DNA from: Dactylonectria macrodidyma
Taxonomy: Eukaryota > Ascomycota > Sordariomycetes > Hypocreales > Nectriaceae
Direction: 5' to 3'
DNA length: 64,000 bases
Assembly (NCBI GenBank): GCA_020744425.1
Contig: JAGMUV010000027.1
Coordinates: 806,001 to 870,000, forward strand
In this document: positions 9,080-19,300 of the stretch, one piece after another
Numbering within the stretch: the stretch's first letter is position 1
How the letters are laid out: each line of letters starts with the position of its first letter
Position numbers and translations under genes: made by a program
Notes under the pieces: model-generated
Database searches by the model: none
What the model saw: only the letters and a program-made list of their open reading frames with translations
What the model was told of the DNA's origin: nothing

Positions 9080-11914
9080 AACCCGGCCCAATTTTGGGTG
9101 ATTGAAGGGACTGAAAGGAAGTAAATAAAAAGATCTCCATTTAAAGCCCTTAGTTTATTTAATCTAGACCTATTTTATAAAGGTTTTATATATGTAAATT
9201 GAAGGAAAAATACAGGGCCAAAAAAGAGCAAACGCCGACATTTTACACCAAAAAGGGTGACACAGTTTAAACCGGTTGTGACCAACCTCGCTTGCCCCAC
9301 AATGCCAACGGGTAGTTTATTCCCCTAACCAGCAAGTTTATTCCCGGTCGCGCCTCGGTCGCAATCAGGCGTTGACCTGGCGGCGCAGTCAGCACGAAAT
9401 TGAGCCTCCCTTCTCGCCGTCCGCTGGCTAAGACGATCCTCCTTCTCACAATCTCACAATCTCACAATCTCCAGACCGGTGATGCTCGTCATGAAGCTCG
9501 GGTGTCACGGGCTTGAGGAATTGTCGATAACACCTCGACGGAAGAATGAGGATAAGGGCAAGCGTGCAAGCCAGGGGAACTACACCAGATACGGAAAGAG
9601 ACGCGCGTCCGGCGCCGCTGTTGGTTGGAGAACTAAGACATTAGGTTTTTGTCTTCGGGTCTTTCCTAGTCTAAATGCGGAATTAGTGCCGCAATTGACA
9701 ATCAACTCATGCAAACATGCTGCTTCGAATTTCAGTGGCCTCGATTATTGATCTCCTCAGGCATCTCCCCTTTCTCCTGTACCAATCCTCCTGTTTATCT
9801 ATTCACCCAGTCTCAGGAATTCTGCATCCCTTACAGTAACGCGAGTTAGCAAAGGAGACATGGACCTAATAAGCGGCTTTAATTGGTCCAACAATTTGCA
9901 GGACTTGCTGCACAATCAGGGCGTTGCCGATCCTTGGCAGCAAGCATATTCGCCAATGAAACTGGACCAGGCAGTTGACTCTGCTCACATGGCGCGCCTG
10001 AACCGTGGTGTGTACGGAGGACAGGGTTGCCGACACAGCATGAAAGTCGTAGGCGCTGCAGTAAGCTTGGGATGGGCAAGGCCTGAGAGGTGTTGCTGTT
10101 AGCCGGCGCCGTTGCTTTGGCTCGCATCTCCCAAGACCACGGCCACCATCACTGCCACCTCCACCGCCCCGTCGCCGACGACGATGGACCGAACCTTTTC
10201 GGAGTCCAGTGCTACTGCGTGCGAGGCAGCTTCACAAGGGCCATACGCCATGACCAGACGAGCCCCCCAGCTCGTTGTCGCTACCCCCTCGCTGGTGAAG
10301 CAGTGGATTGCTGAACGCCCCAAGTGCTATATGAAACCGTGCATCTGAACGACGGACAGCTGATTCACGACCAGCCACTCCTGCTTTTCGCGTCGACCGA
10401 GCGAGGAGCCGTGCAGTCGGCCAACTGCGACGGACAATTCACCAGCCTCTCTCGATATGACGTCGCCACATTCGTCACCCGACGGGGAGCTGTGTTCCAC
10501 CGCCAACCTGTGGAAGATGAAGGAGTCCGCCGTCCCCGGTCCTTCGCCCCATCCCGCTGCCCGAACTCCTTCGCTGGACGGCGGGCGAAGTCGTTCGCCA
10601 TTTCAAGTGCACCCCTCAGGAGCGGCCGTTCGTCGGCGAATGGACCGAAGCCAAGGGCAGCCGCACGCATACCATCCGCATCTTGAGCGACTTGTGCGCC
10701 GTCGCCCAGCGCGAACGCACCAAGAGCTCGGTCCGCCGTCCTGAGCGCGACGCCGATGCCTCTCGGCCCGAAGGACATCGCGGACGTGTGTCCTCTCATC
10801 TCGACGGATCCCAGGCCCGACCGGGTCACTCGCCTGCGCATATCAGCAAGCGCTCGACGGCCGCTGTACCACCGGGACGACGATGACGACAATGACCACC
10901 GCCGCCGCCACTACCAACACCGCTACGAGCAAGTGGCTCGACCTTGCCGGCGACGTCTTGAGCAAATGTATTAACGCAAACCTGGGACGCCCTTTCTAGA
11001 CACCTACCCAGAAGACACGCGAGGGTCCGTTGAGACCTTCCCCCCGCGTTTCTGCCCCGAAATGGTCGAGCACCTCGGGCGAGCGAAGTAGCTGATGCTG
11101 GGGCTGAGGAACCGGATCAGGCAGATGGCGTCGGACTCGGCAACCGCCAATGTCCAAGCGATCCTGAGGAATACGGAGTCCCAGACCATGGCCCGCAAGA
11201 CAACCGTGGTGTCAATTAATTATGACGATTTTGCGGGGCGTTGGGGTGTGCGTTATTTAATCGCGCCCTTTAGAATTGCGGGGGCGGGGCGACCGCCATT
11301 GCCAGCTGTATTACCTCGGTATTGATTTGCATAGCAAAAGTGGAGCACTCGTTTATGCAGAGCTTTTATCATGGTTGATATATTTCGCACTGTGACACCA
11401 CCCACGAACAGTCGGATACAATCAGGACTAGGTGGGCCGCTCCTTTGATACACCAGCTAATCAGATGTAGCGGCAGAGCTTTAGTTAGCGAGACTTTGGA
11501 AGGGCCGAAAGGCGGAGAACGTCTTATCTCTTTAATTTCCGTGCTACCAGACCTGGACTAGGTTAAGTCTAGGAGTGCCCCAGCTTGGGCGTTGTGCGGA
11601 AAGCCGGGTACTGATGGACTTGGCCGGTTCCAGCCCTGCGGAAAGCCGGGAGCATCTTTGAGAGGGAACTAGTGCATCAGAGCTTGAGCGTTACGCCCAA
11701 TGAGGAATGGTTTTTGTGGCTGGTTCGAGGCCCCCCAGTCACATTGCCGAACATTTGAGCGAGTATTCTTCCTCAACTTTGAAGGAAGCCTCGACTCTGA
11801 CTACATCATATATCATCTCCATATTCCGAGCAAGTTCCCCGGAGCCAAGACGGCGGGCGGGGAGGACTGTTATGTCGGACAGACATTGTAAGGGGCGTCT
11901 GTCCGGGGTGTTGT
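9080..11914. other. Long stretch without confident gene
   Basis: An AT-rich 3' flank (9080-9260) is followed by mixed sequence. Three tandem copies of TCACAATC lie near 9447-9470. Region 10040-10960 is clearly more GC-rich than its surroundings and holds overlapping frames on both strands (up to 175 codons, minus, 10365-10892). None shows a recognisable domain or codon continuity, and one plus-strand patch reads APQLVVATPSLVKQW before a stop. It may be a decayed coding region; I cannot name it. From 10980 to 11914 I see no gene. Confidence 0.35.
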
Positions 11915-11916
11915 AC

Positions 11917-12388
11917 AGTGGGGCGACAAAAGTGATGATGCACCCCACCTCCGTCGCGATCACTTCGCGTTTTCCATTCTGAATGCGACAACCACTTCAT
12001 CTTCAATTAAACCTGCACAACCACAATGCCTCCTATGACTCCAAGGGTTGAGAATAGCCCTCATATGCGTATGAGGATTCCAATGAAGTTCGAAATGGGT
12101 ATTTCCCAGCTGCGCATCGGACGTGAGGAAGGAGTGTCACCAGGGTCAGTGGTGTCTAGCATCATTCGACGCTACTCAGATCGGCAAAGCGCATCGAGTC
12201 CTCGATCAGGGCGGCTGACTAAGCATACGGAAAGATATAAAAGAGTGATATTTCGAATTATCAACCAAGATCCTTTTATCAAGCCAGCATATATCATTAC
12301 AGCTGCTGGTTTAGACCTCCTAGAGCGCATACTAGTTCGCTGGCTTAAGCAAGAAGGCATTCATGCTCTTTGCCGGCCATTACTTTGA
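11917..12388 (+). pseudogene. Tc1-type transposon remnant, 5' end and HTH domain
   Basis: At 11915 TACAGTGGGG matches the start of a Tc1/mariner terminal repeat. The same CAGTGGGG begins the Tc1 element whose end is at 51734. The frame from 12026 gives 120 aa with a Tc1-type helix-turn-helix region (MKFEMGISQLRIGREEGVSP, SPRSGRLTKHTERYKRVIF). The DDE catalytic domain is absent, because the frame ends at 12388 and unrelated AT-rich sequence follows. No matching right end was found. Confidence 0.6.
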
Positions 12389-12879
12389 TGGTGGTGGATG
12401 CACTCAGTGTGACACACACCTAAGAGCCAGAATTCCTGTGTAAGGTCGAAGCGATCACAGAGGACGTTGGACTTGAATAGAGCCACAACAACTAATAAAA
12501 GCAGATAATGTGAAAGATAACGTGCGTCAATTTAATTAAATGAATGACTAGAAGTAATATACAAAGGAAATGGAAAGAAACGACAAGAGCTGCTGCGACA
12601 GCTATTAAGTCAGAAGTGCAGTGAGACAAGGAGCGTATTTCAGCATGATGTAAAGGTATGGGTAAGTGTAATCTCATTGGTTCATATTAGCTGTAGAATT
12701 AGGCACGTAGGTCTAAGTAATATAGGCCATGTCTGATAATGGTAGAGAAGTAGTCTTAGTGTAATTGAGTGTGGTTGATAGTTACCGAGCCTGATGGTCT
12801 CTTTTTACATTATTGACTAGCTAGAGGCTCATTTGCCTGACTTGCGTGATGCTAGCTTGCTTGACACTTATTAAAACCC
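12389..12879. other. AT-rich sequence, no gene
   Basis: High A+T with only short frames. It may contain the degraded upstream half of the LTR relic that follows, but the similarity is too weak to call. Confidence 0.35.
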
Positions 12880-13010
12880 CAAGTGTTCAATACCTCAATC
12901 ACTCTTAGCTGCTATGCATCACCAGTGACTATTATCAGACGTAACACCCACGCTACGCTCAGCATCACACGCCTAACTTCCTGCTGACATAAACCATACT
13001 AACTCGGTTT
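12880..13010 (+). repeat. Degenerate LTR relic related to the chromovirus LTR
   Basis: This block aligns by eye with the downstream half of the intact LTR (about 13610-13720). Shared strings are ACCTCAATC, GACTATTA, ACGTAACAC, ACGCTCAG (one base longer in the LTR) and ACATAAACCAT versus ACATAGACCCT. Many differences are C-to-T or G-to-A, and the surrounding 12.4-13.3 kb is AT-rich, consistent with an old copy degraded by repeat-induced point mutation. Confidence 0.5.
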
Positions 13011-13349
13011 ATTTTTTGGATGATATGACTCTTATAACTTCAAGCTGTAGCTAACGCACGCAGCTAGTACATAAATACTAAGCTGGCCCATAAATTCCTC
13101 ATGGTTAAAAAAAATCAGCTCTCTTAATTTCCTATTAATAGAGCTTAATTTAGTTGAGAAATGCGGCCTTAAAGTTGTGTGTTGAATGTAAATGGCTGTG
13201 GTATGGTGGGGGTGCATCATCACTTTTGTTACTGAACTTGCAGAATTATGTCGGACTAGTAAGTTCTATTTATCTATAAAGCCATGAAGGGAACCTTGGT
13301 CGCTTGACTGAGTTATATCTGTCTGATAACTATACGGTTTATGACCCAG
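13011..13349. other. AT-rich sequence, no gene
   Basis: No coding or structural RNA signal. It is the left flank of the intact chromovirus insertion and the continuation of AT-rich repeat-derived DNA. Confidence 0.35.
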
Positions 13350-13421
13350 CATATTGTCACGACCCGTGCAACGTAGACGCCTGACGTCACGTGGCCCCCA
13401 CAAATTTCTCACCAATTACGA

Positions 13422-13522
13422 GCGATCACAGCGAACTGTGGAGCGATCACCGCGATCACTCCCGTGATCACCGTGATCACTTCTGTGATCACTGCGATCA
13501 CCCCTGTAACTAAGGTGATCGA
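13422..13522 (+). promoter_or_regulatory. 21-bp-periodic GYGATCAC box array in LTR U3
   Basis: Boxes GCGATCAC or GTGATCAC start at 13422, 13443, 13452, 13464, 13473, 13485, 13494, with a last degenerate box at 13515. They form two interleaved series, each with an exact 21-bp step (two helical turns), placing every box of a series on one DNA face. GTGATCAC is a perfect palindrome, typical of a dimer site. The array lies just upstream of the TATA box and is repeated in the 3' LTR at 21099-21199. Confidence 0.8.
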
Positions 13523-13538
13523 ACCTCATACTACATAG

Positions 13539-13546
13539 TATATAAA
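13539..13546 (+). promoter_or_regulatory. LTR TATA box
   Basis: TATATAAA in the 5' LTR, about 18 bp after the last GATC box, placed as expected for the U3 promoter that drives the gag-pol transcript. Confidence 0.7.
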
Positions 13547-13850
13547 CCCGAGGAACTGGCTGTCACTAGGACACCAGCTCCTCAGCTATCAATACAACTT
13601 GGTTACCTCAATCTACTCTGACTGCTACGCATCATCGTACATTGACTATTACCTAACGTAACACTACGACTACCGCTCAGTAAGTGTGACCTAACCGTTC
13701 TGCTAACATAGACCCTGGTCTATCCCTTAGGAACCCTTTCCGAGCTACCCTATACCACGTACAGGTTAGCCTGGGAACACGACCGTTACACGTTGATAGC
13801 TCTTGTTCAGACGGTTACCTTATACGCTGAGCAATAACCGACAAGCTGTT

Positions 13851-16367
13851 ATGGCACCCGCAACTCCCACTACCAGCTCTGGCTCCTCCAAGGGCAAGGG
13901 ACCCGCTACTCAGCGTAGGGCCCAGGACCCAGACGGAGACCGAGACATGGACTCGTCCGGAGACGAGGATGAAGAGATCATCGCACTTCGTGCTGAGAAC
14001 CAACGCCTCAGCAACGAAATGATCAACATGTCTAAGCTGAACCACGAAGCGCACGAGCACTACGAAGCGCAGTTCGCGGCTCTTCGAACTCAACAGGAGA
14101 ACCCTGTTCGAGACCCGAACGTCGCAAACACCATCGCTGCTCTTGAAGCACGAATCGTGGAGTTGTCTACAGCTCAAACCGCTGCTAGGAACGAACAGCA
14201 GCGCCAGGCGGAACAATTCACCGGGTTTAACGCACCAGCCCAGCAGGCACGACCTCGTGACGCTGGAGAAACCCTCAAACCGCCAATGCCAACTAAGTTC
14301 GACGGTACCCCCAAGGACCTTCGCGAGCACCTCACGCAGCTCAAATCATACTTCATGTACTACCCTACCATGTTCGCGAACGAAGAACTGAAGGTCAGAC
14401 ATGCAATGAGCCTGCTCGAAGGAAAGGCCCTACGCGGACTCGAACCAATCTTGAGAGACTTCGTCGAGAACCCCTACGATAGTCGCCGTGTCGAAACCAA
14501 GGAGCTCTTTGGGAACTTCAGACTGTACGAAGAAAAACTCATCGACACTTACGGCGAATGGGACGAGAAACACGACGCTCTCAAAGCGATCCGGAAACTG
14601 GATCAAAAGCGAGCAATGTCGGAATATCTCACGGAATTTCGATACCACTTGGCCAAGCTCAGTTGGGACGAAGAAACAACAATCGATGAGTTCTACAGAG
14701 GAATGAAGGATGAGGTCAAAGACGAAGTGTCCAAGATCCTGACACTACCCACCACCTTCAACGCTTACGCCAAACTGTGCGTCACCATCGATAATCGACT
14801 CTTCGAACGACGAATGGAAAAACGAAACGGCAACGCCAGCAGTAGCGGCTGGAGAAAGAAGAACTATGCCAACCAGGGGAAACAACGAACCCCCAACACT
14901 TCTTACGGTACTGCAGCAGGACCAATGGAACTCGGAGCGGTGCAGCAACGTCACCAGCAGGGAAAGAAGACGTTCAAATGCTACAACTGCGACGAACCAG
15001 GACACCTTTCACGCGACTGCAAAAAACCAAGGAGGGAAAAGAAACCATTCAAGCCCATCACCACGCCTACCCGCAACATCAATTCAGTCAAGATGCAAAA
15101 GGACGACGAACTCCCAGTCCGATCCATCAACATGACCCGAAGCGGCTTCGACGGAACCTTCAACGGCGCAGCCCCACCGTGGGACTGGATGGAAGACCTG
15201 AAATACACCGACAACCCCAGAACAAAGGAACTTCTGGAACCAGGAGCGATCAGGCCAGGCACAAACTCAAACCTGACCGGATGGAAGCAAATACGAGAAC
15301 AGGAGGAAAAGAATCCTGACAGACGAGAGCACCGCCTGCGAATAAAGCGAGACAGCTACCACAGGCATAAGGACGAGCATAAGGAGAAAAGGGATCAAAA
15401 GAATGGGAAGAAACCTGCCAAGCAATGGACAGCCATCCCAGGCACACAAGCCACAGGATACCCACCTATCGCGCCCCGGCCTAACAACGAAAGTCATACC
15501 ATCGCTATGGTCCGACAACTCAGGGAGAATCCAACGCAAATGGAAGATTTCGACGACTTCGAGATCCCAGACCGACAACCCGATCACGAATGGACCGACA
15601 CGAACAGGCCACAAATGCGACCTGCCATGATGGACAGCGGTGCAACACGCAGCTACTTTCCACGACAAGTTAGCGCAGGACGAGACGTACACCAGGCAAG
15701 GGAAGCCGGGTACAACATCGAGGACGAAGACATCCTCGCACCAGCAGACGAATACCCGGAATCCGATGATGACCTTCGAAGCATCACTCCGGAAGAACAA
15801 GACGCGCTAGTACGCGTGATGGAAGACGTCCAAATCGAACAGTTCGCCAGGGAAACACAGGACCCTACGGAAGAAGCGGACATATACATCCGAGCTCTAC
15901 ATCGGAACGACGGACGAAATCCACGAAACCCAACCGAACGACGACTCAGGGGAGACGACCCTCGAGTACACTGGGAACACCGGAAACACAAGGAAATCTC
16001 ATGGGCTTCGTGCATCTACCAACAATGCACCACGCACCTCGCGGAGAAGCTCAAGCAAGACTGTTTCCCGGTACGAGTAAATGGTCAACCAGTGATGAAA
16101 CCCTACGAGGTAGAAGATATGGAAGACTACCGAGTAAGGAAATGGTACGAAAACCTAGGGATCGCACAACTCATGGAGTACGATGAGGATTACCCTACGA
16201 AGTGTCAACACCTCGATGCCAAATTCACCGATTGCCAACGACCCGAATGCCAGATACATGTATACGACAAGGTCAATGCGTGGCACGAGCACAATCGCAG
16301 ACCGACATTTCGACCCTCACGAGACGGAACAACGGAGAATACAAAAAACTCCCGACGCCATCTGTAA
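13851..16367 (+). CDS. Chromovirus Gag polyprotein
   Basis: The first ATG in the frame is at 13851 (MAPATPTTSS), giving 838 aa. An acidic N-terminus and coiled coil (EIIALRAENQRLSNEM) precede the capsid-like retrotransposon gag region (about 145-320). A CCHC zinc knuckle CYNCDEPGHLSRDC (about 377-390) binds RNA. The protein continues for another 450 residues, which is long for Gag. This tail holds a DSGATRSYF motif near residue 595 and a terminal Cys/His-rich patch (CIYQQCTTH, then CQHLDAKFTDCQRPEC, HV). That patch resembles a zinc-binding C-terminal module seen in fungal chromoviral Gag. Gag forms the particle and packages the RNA. The frame overlaps pol by 166 nt. Confidence 0.9.
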   Translation: MAPATPTTSSGSSKGKGPATQRRAQDPDGDRDMDSSGDEDEEIIALRAENQRLSNEMINMSKLNHEAHEHYEAQFAALRTQQENPVRDPNVANTIAALEARIVELSTAQTAARNEQQRQAEQFTGFNAPAQQARPRDAGETLKPPMPTKFDGTPKDLREHLTQLKSYFMYYPTMFANEELKVRHAMSLLEGKALRGLEPILRDFVENPYDSRRVETKELFGNFRLYEEKLIDTYGEWDEKHDALKAIRKLDQKRAMSEYLTEFRYHLAKLSWDEETTIDEFYRGMKDEVKDEVSKILTLPTTFNAYAKLCVTIDNRLFERRMEKRNGNASSSGWRKKNYANQGKQRTPNTSYGTAAGPMELGAVQQRHQQGKKTFKCYNCDEPGHLSRDCKKPRREKKPFKPITTPTRNINSVKMQKDDELPVRSINMTRSGFDGTFNGAAPPWDWMEDLKYTDNPRTKELLEPGAIRPGTNSNLTGWKQIREQEEKNPDRREHRLRIKRDSYHRHKDEHKEKRDQKNGKKPAKQWTAIPGTQATGYPPIAPRPNNESHTIAMVRQLRENPTQMEDFDDFEIPDRQPDHEWTDTNRPQMRPAMMDSGATRSYFPRQVSAGRDVHQAREAGYNIEDEDILAPADEYPESDDDLRSITPEEQDALVRVMEDVQIEQFARETQDPTEEADIYIRALHRNDGRNPRNPTERRLRGDDPRVHWEHRKHKEISWASCIYQQCTTHLAEKLKQDCFPVRVNGQPVMKPYEVEDMEDYRVRKWYENLGIAQLMEYDEDYPTKCQHLDAKFTDCQRPECQIHVYDKVNAWHEHNRRPTFRPSRDGTTENTKNSRRHL
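16343..16349 (+). promoter_or_regulatory. -1 ribosomal frameshift heptamer A AAA AAC
   Basis: In the gag frame the codons are ACA AAA AAC, giving the canonical slippery X XXY YYZ sequence 16-18 nt before the gag stop at 16365. Slipping back one base continues CTC CCG ACG in the pol frame. A small stem ATCTGT/ACAGAT begins about 10 nt downstream. This explains how Gag-Pol is made without a pol start codon. Confidence 0.8.
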
Positions 16368-19300
16368 CAGAGCAACAGATAGGCACAGAGCTAGGGGAAG
16401 CGGAACCCCTCGAAACAAGAGCTCTATGTGCGACCAAAAGCGCACAAACGACAAAACGGTACCTAGAAATACAGGTACGAATCAAGGGAAACTGGCTGCC
16501 CGCCTTGGTAGACAGCGGCGCAGAATTCAATTACATCCACCCCGCAGTGGTGAATACATTGAAACTTCCATGGAAGGACAAAGCAAATCCGTACAGAGTA
16601 CAAAACCTCGAAGGATCCCCGTTCGCTTACGACAGCGGAAGAATAACCAAAGAGCTTGATCATCTCAAGGTTTTCGTTGAAGGACGAAACGAAGGAATCT
16701 CGTTCGATGTTATACCTGTTGCGCACCACGCTTTGGTTCTAGGGTACCCATGGTTGAAACGAGTTAACCCAATGATAAACTGGAGGACTGGCCAAGTGAA
16801 CTTCGACGACGTCGATGATCACTCCTCTTGGGAATCAGATTCAGACGACGACACGAGATCTCAAACTTCGACTGACCACGGCACCAGCGAAGTATCGGCG
16901 AAAGAAACGACAGAAACTTTCCCACCCCGAGGCACGAAATACAAACACCGCAAAGCCCGACGAAGCAAGACACGCCGCACCATCGCCTTTGTACGAAGTC
17001 AACTGACAAAACTCGACAAAGACCTTGCAGAAATGAAGAAACAATCGGAAGCAGACGACAGGCTGAAAAACATACCACCTGCTTACCGCATCTATGAGAA
17101 ACTGTTTGCCGAAGAACTGGAAACAGGTCTACCCGAACACAGTGAATGGGACCACGACATTGTGTTGAAAGACGGAACTTCACCCAAGTTCTTCAAACTT
17201 TACAACCTCAACGAAGTTCAGCTTCAAGCGCTAAAGGAATACCTCGAAGAAATGCTACGAAAAGGATACATCAGGATATCAAAATCCTCCGCAGGTTACC
17301 CTGTCATGTTCGTTCCCAAGAAGAACGGCAAACTCCGACTAGTTGTGGATTTCCGACAGTTGAACGCCATCACGAACAAAGACCGAACACCGTTACCCCT
17401 GATTACCGAACTGAGGGATCGCCTTCACGGTAAGAAGTGGTTTACGGCGCTCGACCTAAAAGGCGCTTACAACTTGGTCCGCATCAAGCCTGGAGACGAA
17501 TGGAAGACAGCGTTTCGAACCAAGTTTGGATTGTTCGAATACCTGGTAATGCCTTTCGGACTCACAAACGCACCGGCGACCTTCCAACGGATGATCACCA
17601 ACGTTTTGAGAGAACACCTCGACATTTTCGTCGTATGCTATCTAGACGACATCCTGATCTTCTCCGACACGGAAGAAGAGCACACGGAACACGTCCACAA
17701 GGTGTTGCAAAAGCTGCAAGACGCAAAACTACTCGTTGAACCAGAGAAGAGTAAGTTCCACGCACAGGAAGTGGACTTCCTCGGACATACCATCCGACCA
17801 AACGAGATCCGAATGGACAAAAAGAAAATCGAAGCTGTCAAGGATTGGCCGAGACCTGACAAGAGTGTCAAGGAAGTACAGAGCTTCCTAGGATTCGCCA
17901 ATTACTACCGAAGGTTCATTCGCGGATTCAGCAAAATCGCGAAACCCTTGACAGAACTCACGAAGAAAGAAGTAGAATTCAGATGGAACCCAAAGGCCCA
18001 GAAAGCCTTCAACGACTTGAAACAAGCCATCCTCAGTGAACCCGTTTTGGCAACCTTTGACCCAAAACGACCGATCGAATTGGAAACCGACGCTTCCAAC
18101 TTCGCCCTGGGAGCCCAGATTGGACAACGGGACGACGAAGGAAACCTACACCCGATCGCGTTCTACTCATGCACACTGAAGGGAGCTGAACTCAACTACC
18201 CCATCTACGACAAGGAATTCTTGGCGATAGTCAATTCTTTCAAAGAATTCCGACACTACCTCTTAGGAAGCGAACACCAGGTCACCGTGTACACGGACCA
18301 CAAGAACATTTCACACTTCGCTACCACCCAAGAGCTCAGTGGAAGGCAACTTCGCTACGCGGAGTACCTATCAGAATTTGACTACGTCATCATCCACAAG
18401 AAAGGCTCAGAAAACGGACGAGCCGACGCGATAAGTAGACGACCCGACTTCGAAATAGACATACCCAAGGTCAACGAACAGGTATTGACCTACACCCCCG
18501 AAGGACATCTGAAGCAGAAGTACATTGCGGCAGTAAGCGAGTCCAGGCTACCGGAGGACTTGCTGGAACGACTACAGACGCCCGAACAAAGCTTCGAACA
18601 ATGGATACACGACATTCAACCAGCCCCGAGAGAACTACTGTGGCAGGAAGGAAAAGCAGTCTTGACAGGATCACAAGGATCCCAAGCAATCGCTTACTTC
18701 CATCAGGGCAACCACCACGGGAACCCTTGGACCCTAGCCAAGAAACTCAGCCAGTATTTCCACGGCGACCTCACATCAGCATGCATCAGTCACATGGGAC
18801 AATGCAATCGATGCCCCCACGATCTCATCGACCAACACGCAAAGGAGTGCTGGGAGATAGGCGATCACCGAAACTGCGAACCCAACAAGGTACGAAAGAA
18901 ACTCAAATGGGTCGACGAACTCGACAAAACAGTCCAAGTCGCAGCAACAGTGTCCCAAGAAACACTTCACGAACGAATACGGGAATACAATCAGACATAC
19001 GAGATGGACAGAGTAACAGGAGCACCCTGCCCAATTCCCGAATCACAACTCGAACCACGGAGGCTACGAGTTCCCCCGGAATTACAGAAACCGCTAGTAC
19101 GAGATATGCATGTACATCTCCTACACGGACACCAAGGAATCAACAAAACCCTTAAACGAGTCAAAACGACATACACTTTTCCTAGAATGAAGAAAATCGT
19201 CACGGAAGTCATCAAGGAATGCTTACCATGCGATAAAACAAAGGCACGACGCCACAAACCATATGGAGAGCTACAACCCCTACCAGTCGCTGAGCGACCA

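Larger units (their letters stand above)
13355..13790 (+). repeat. 5' LTR of chromovirus
   Basis: 436 bp, TG...CA ends. It includes the GYGATCAC box array, TATATAAA at 13539-13546, and a good splice donor string GTAAGTGTG near 13680. Confidence 0.95.

Noticed and set aside
9860..10974. GC-rich overlapping ORFs on both strands
   Set aside because: No continuous domain, no convincing introns, and several frames of similar length; possibly decayed coding DNA but not callable.
11715..11735. tRNA-like B box (GGTTCGAGGCC)
   Set aside because: No pairing acceptor or anticodon stems upstream; chance match.
13422..13522. CRISPR-like array
   Set aside because: The 21-bp units lack distinct spacers and lie in an LTR promoter of a fungal element; this is a binding-site array.
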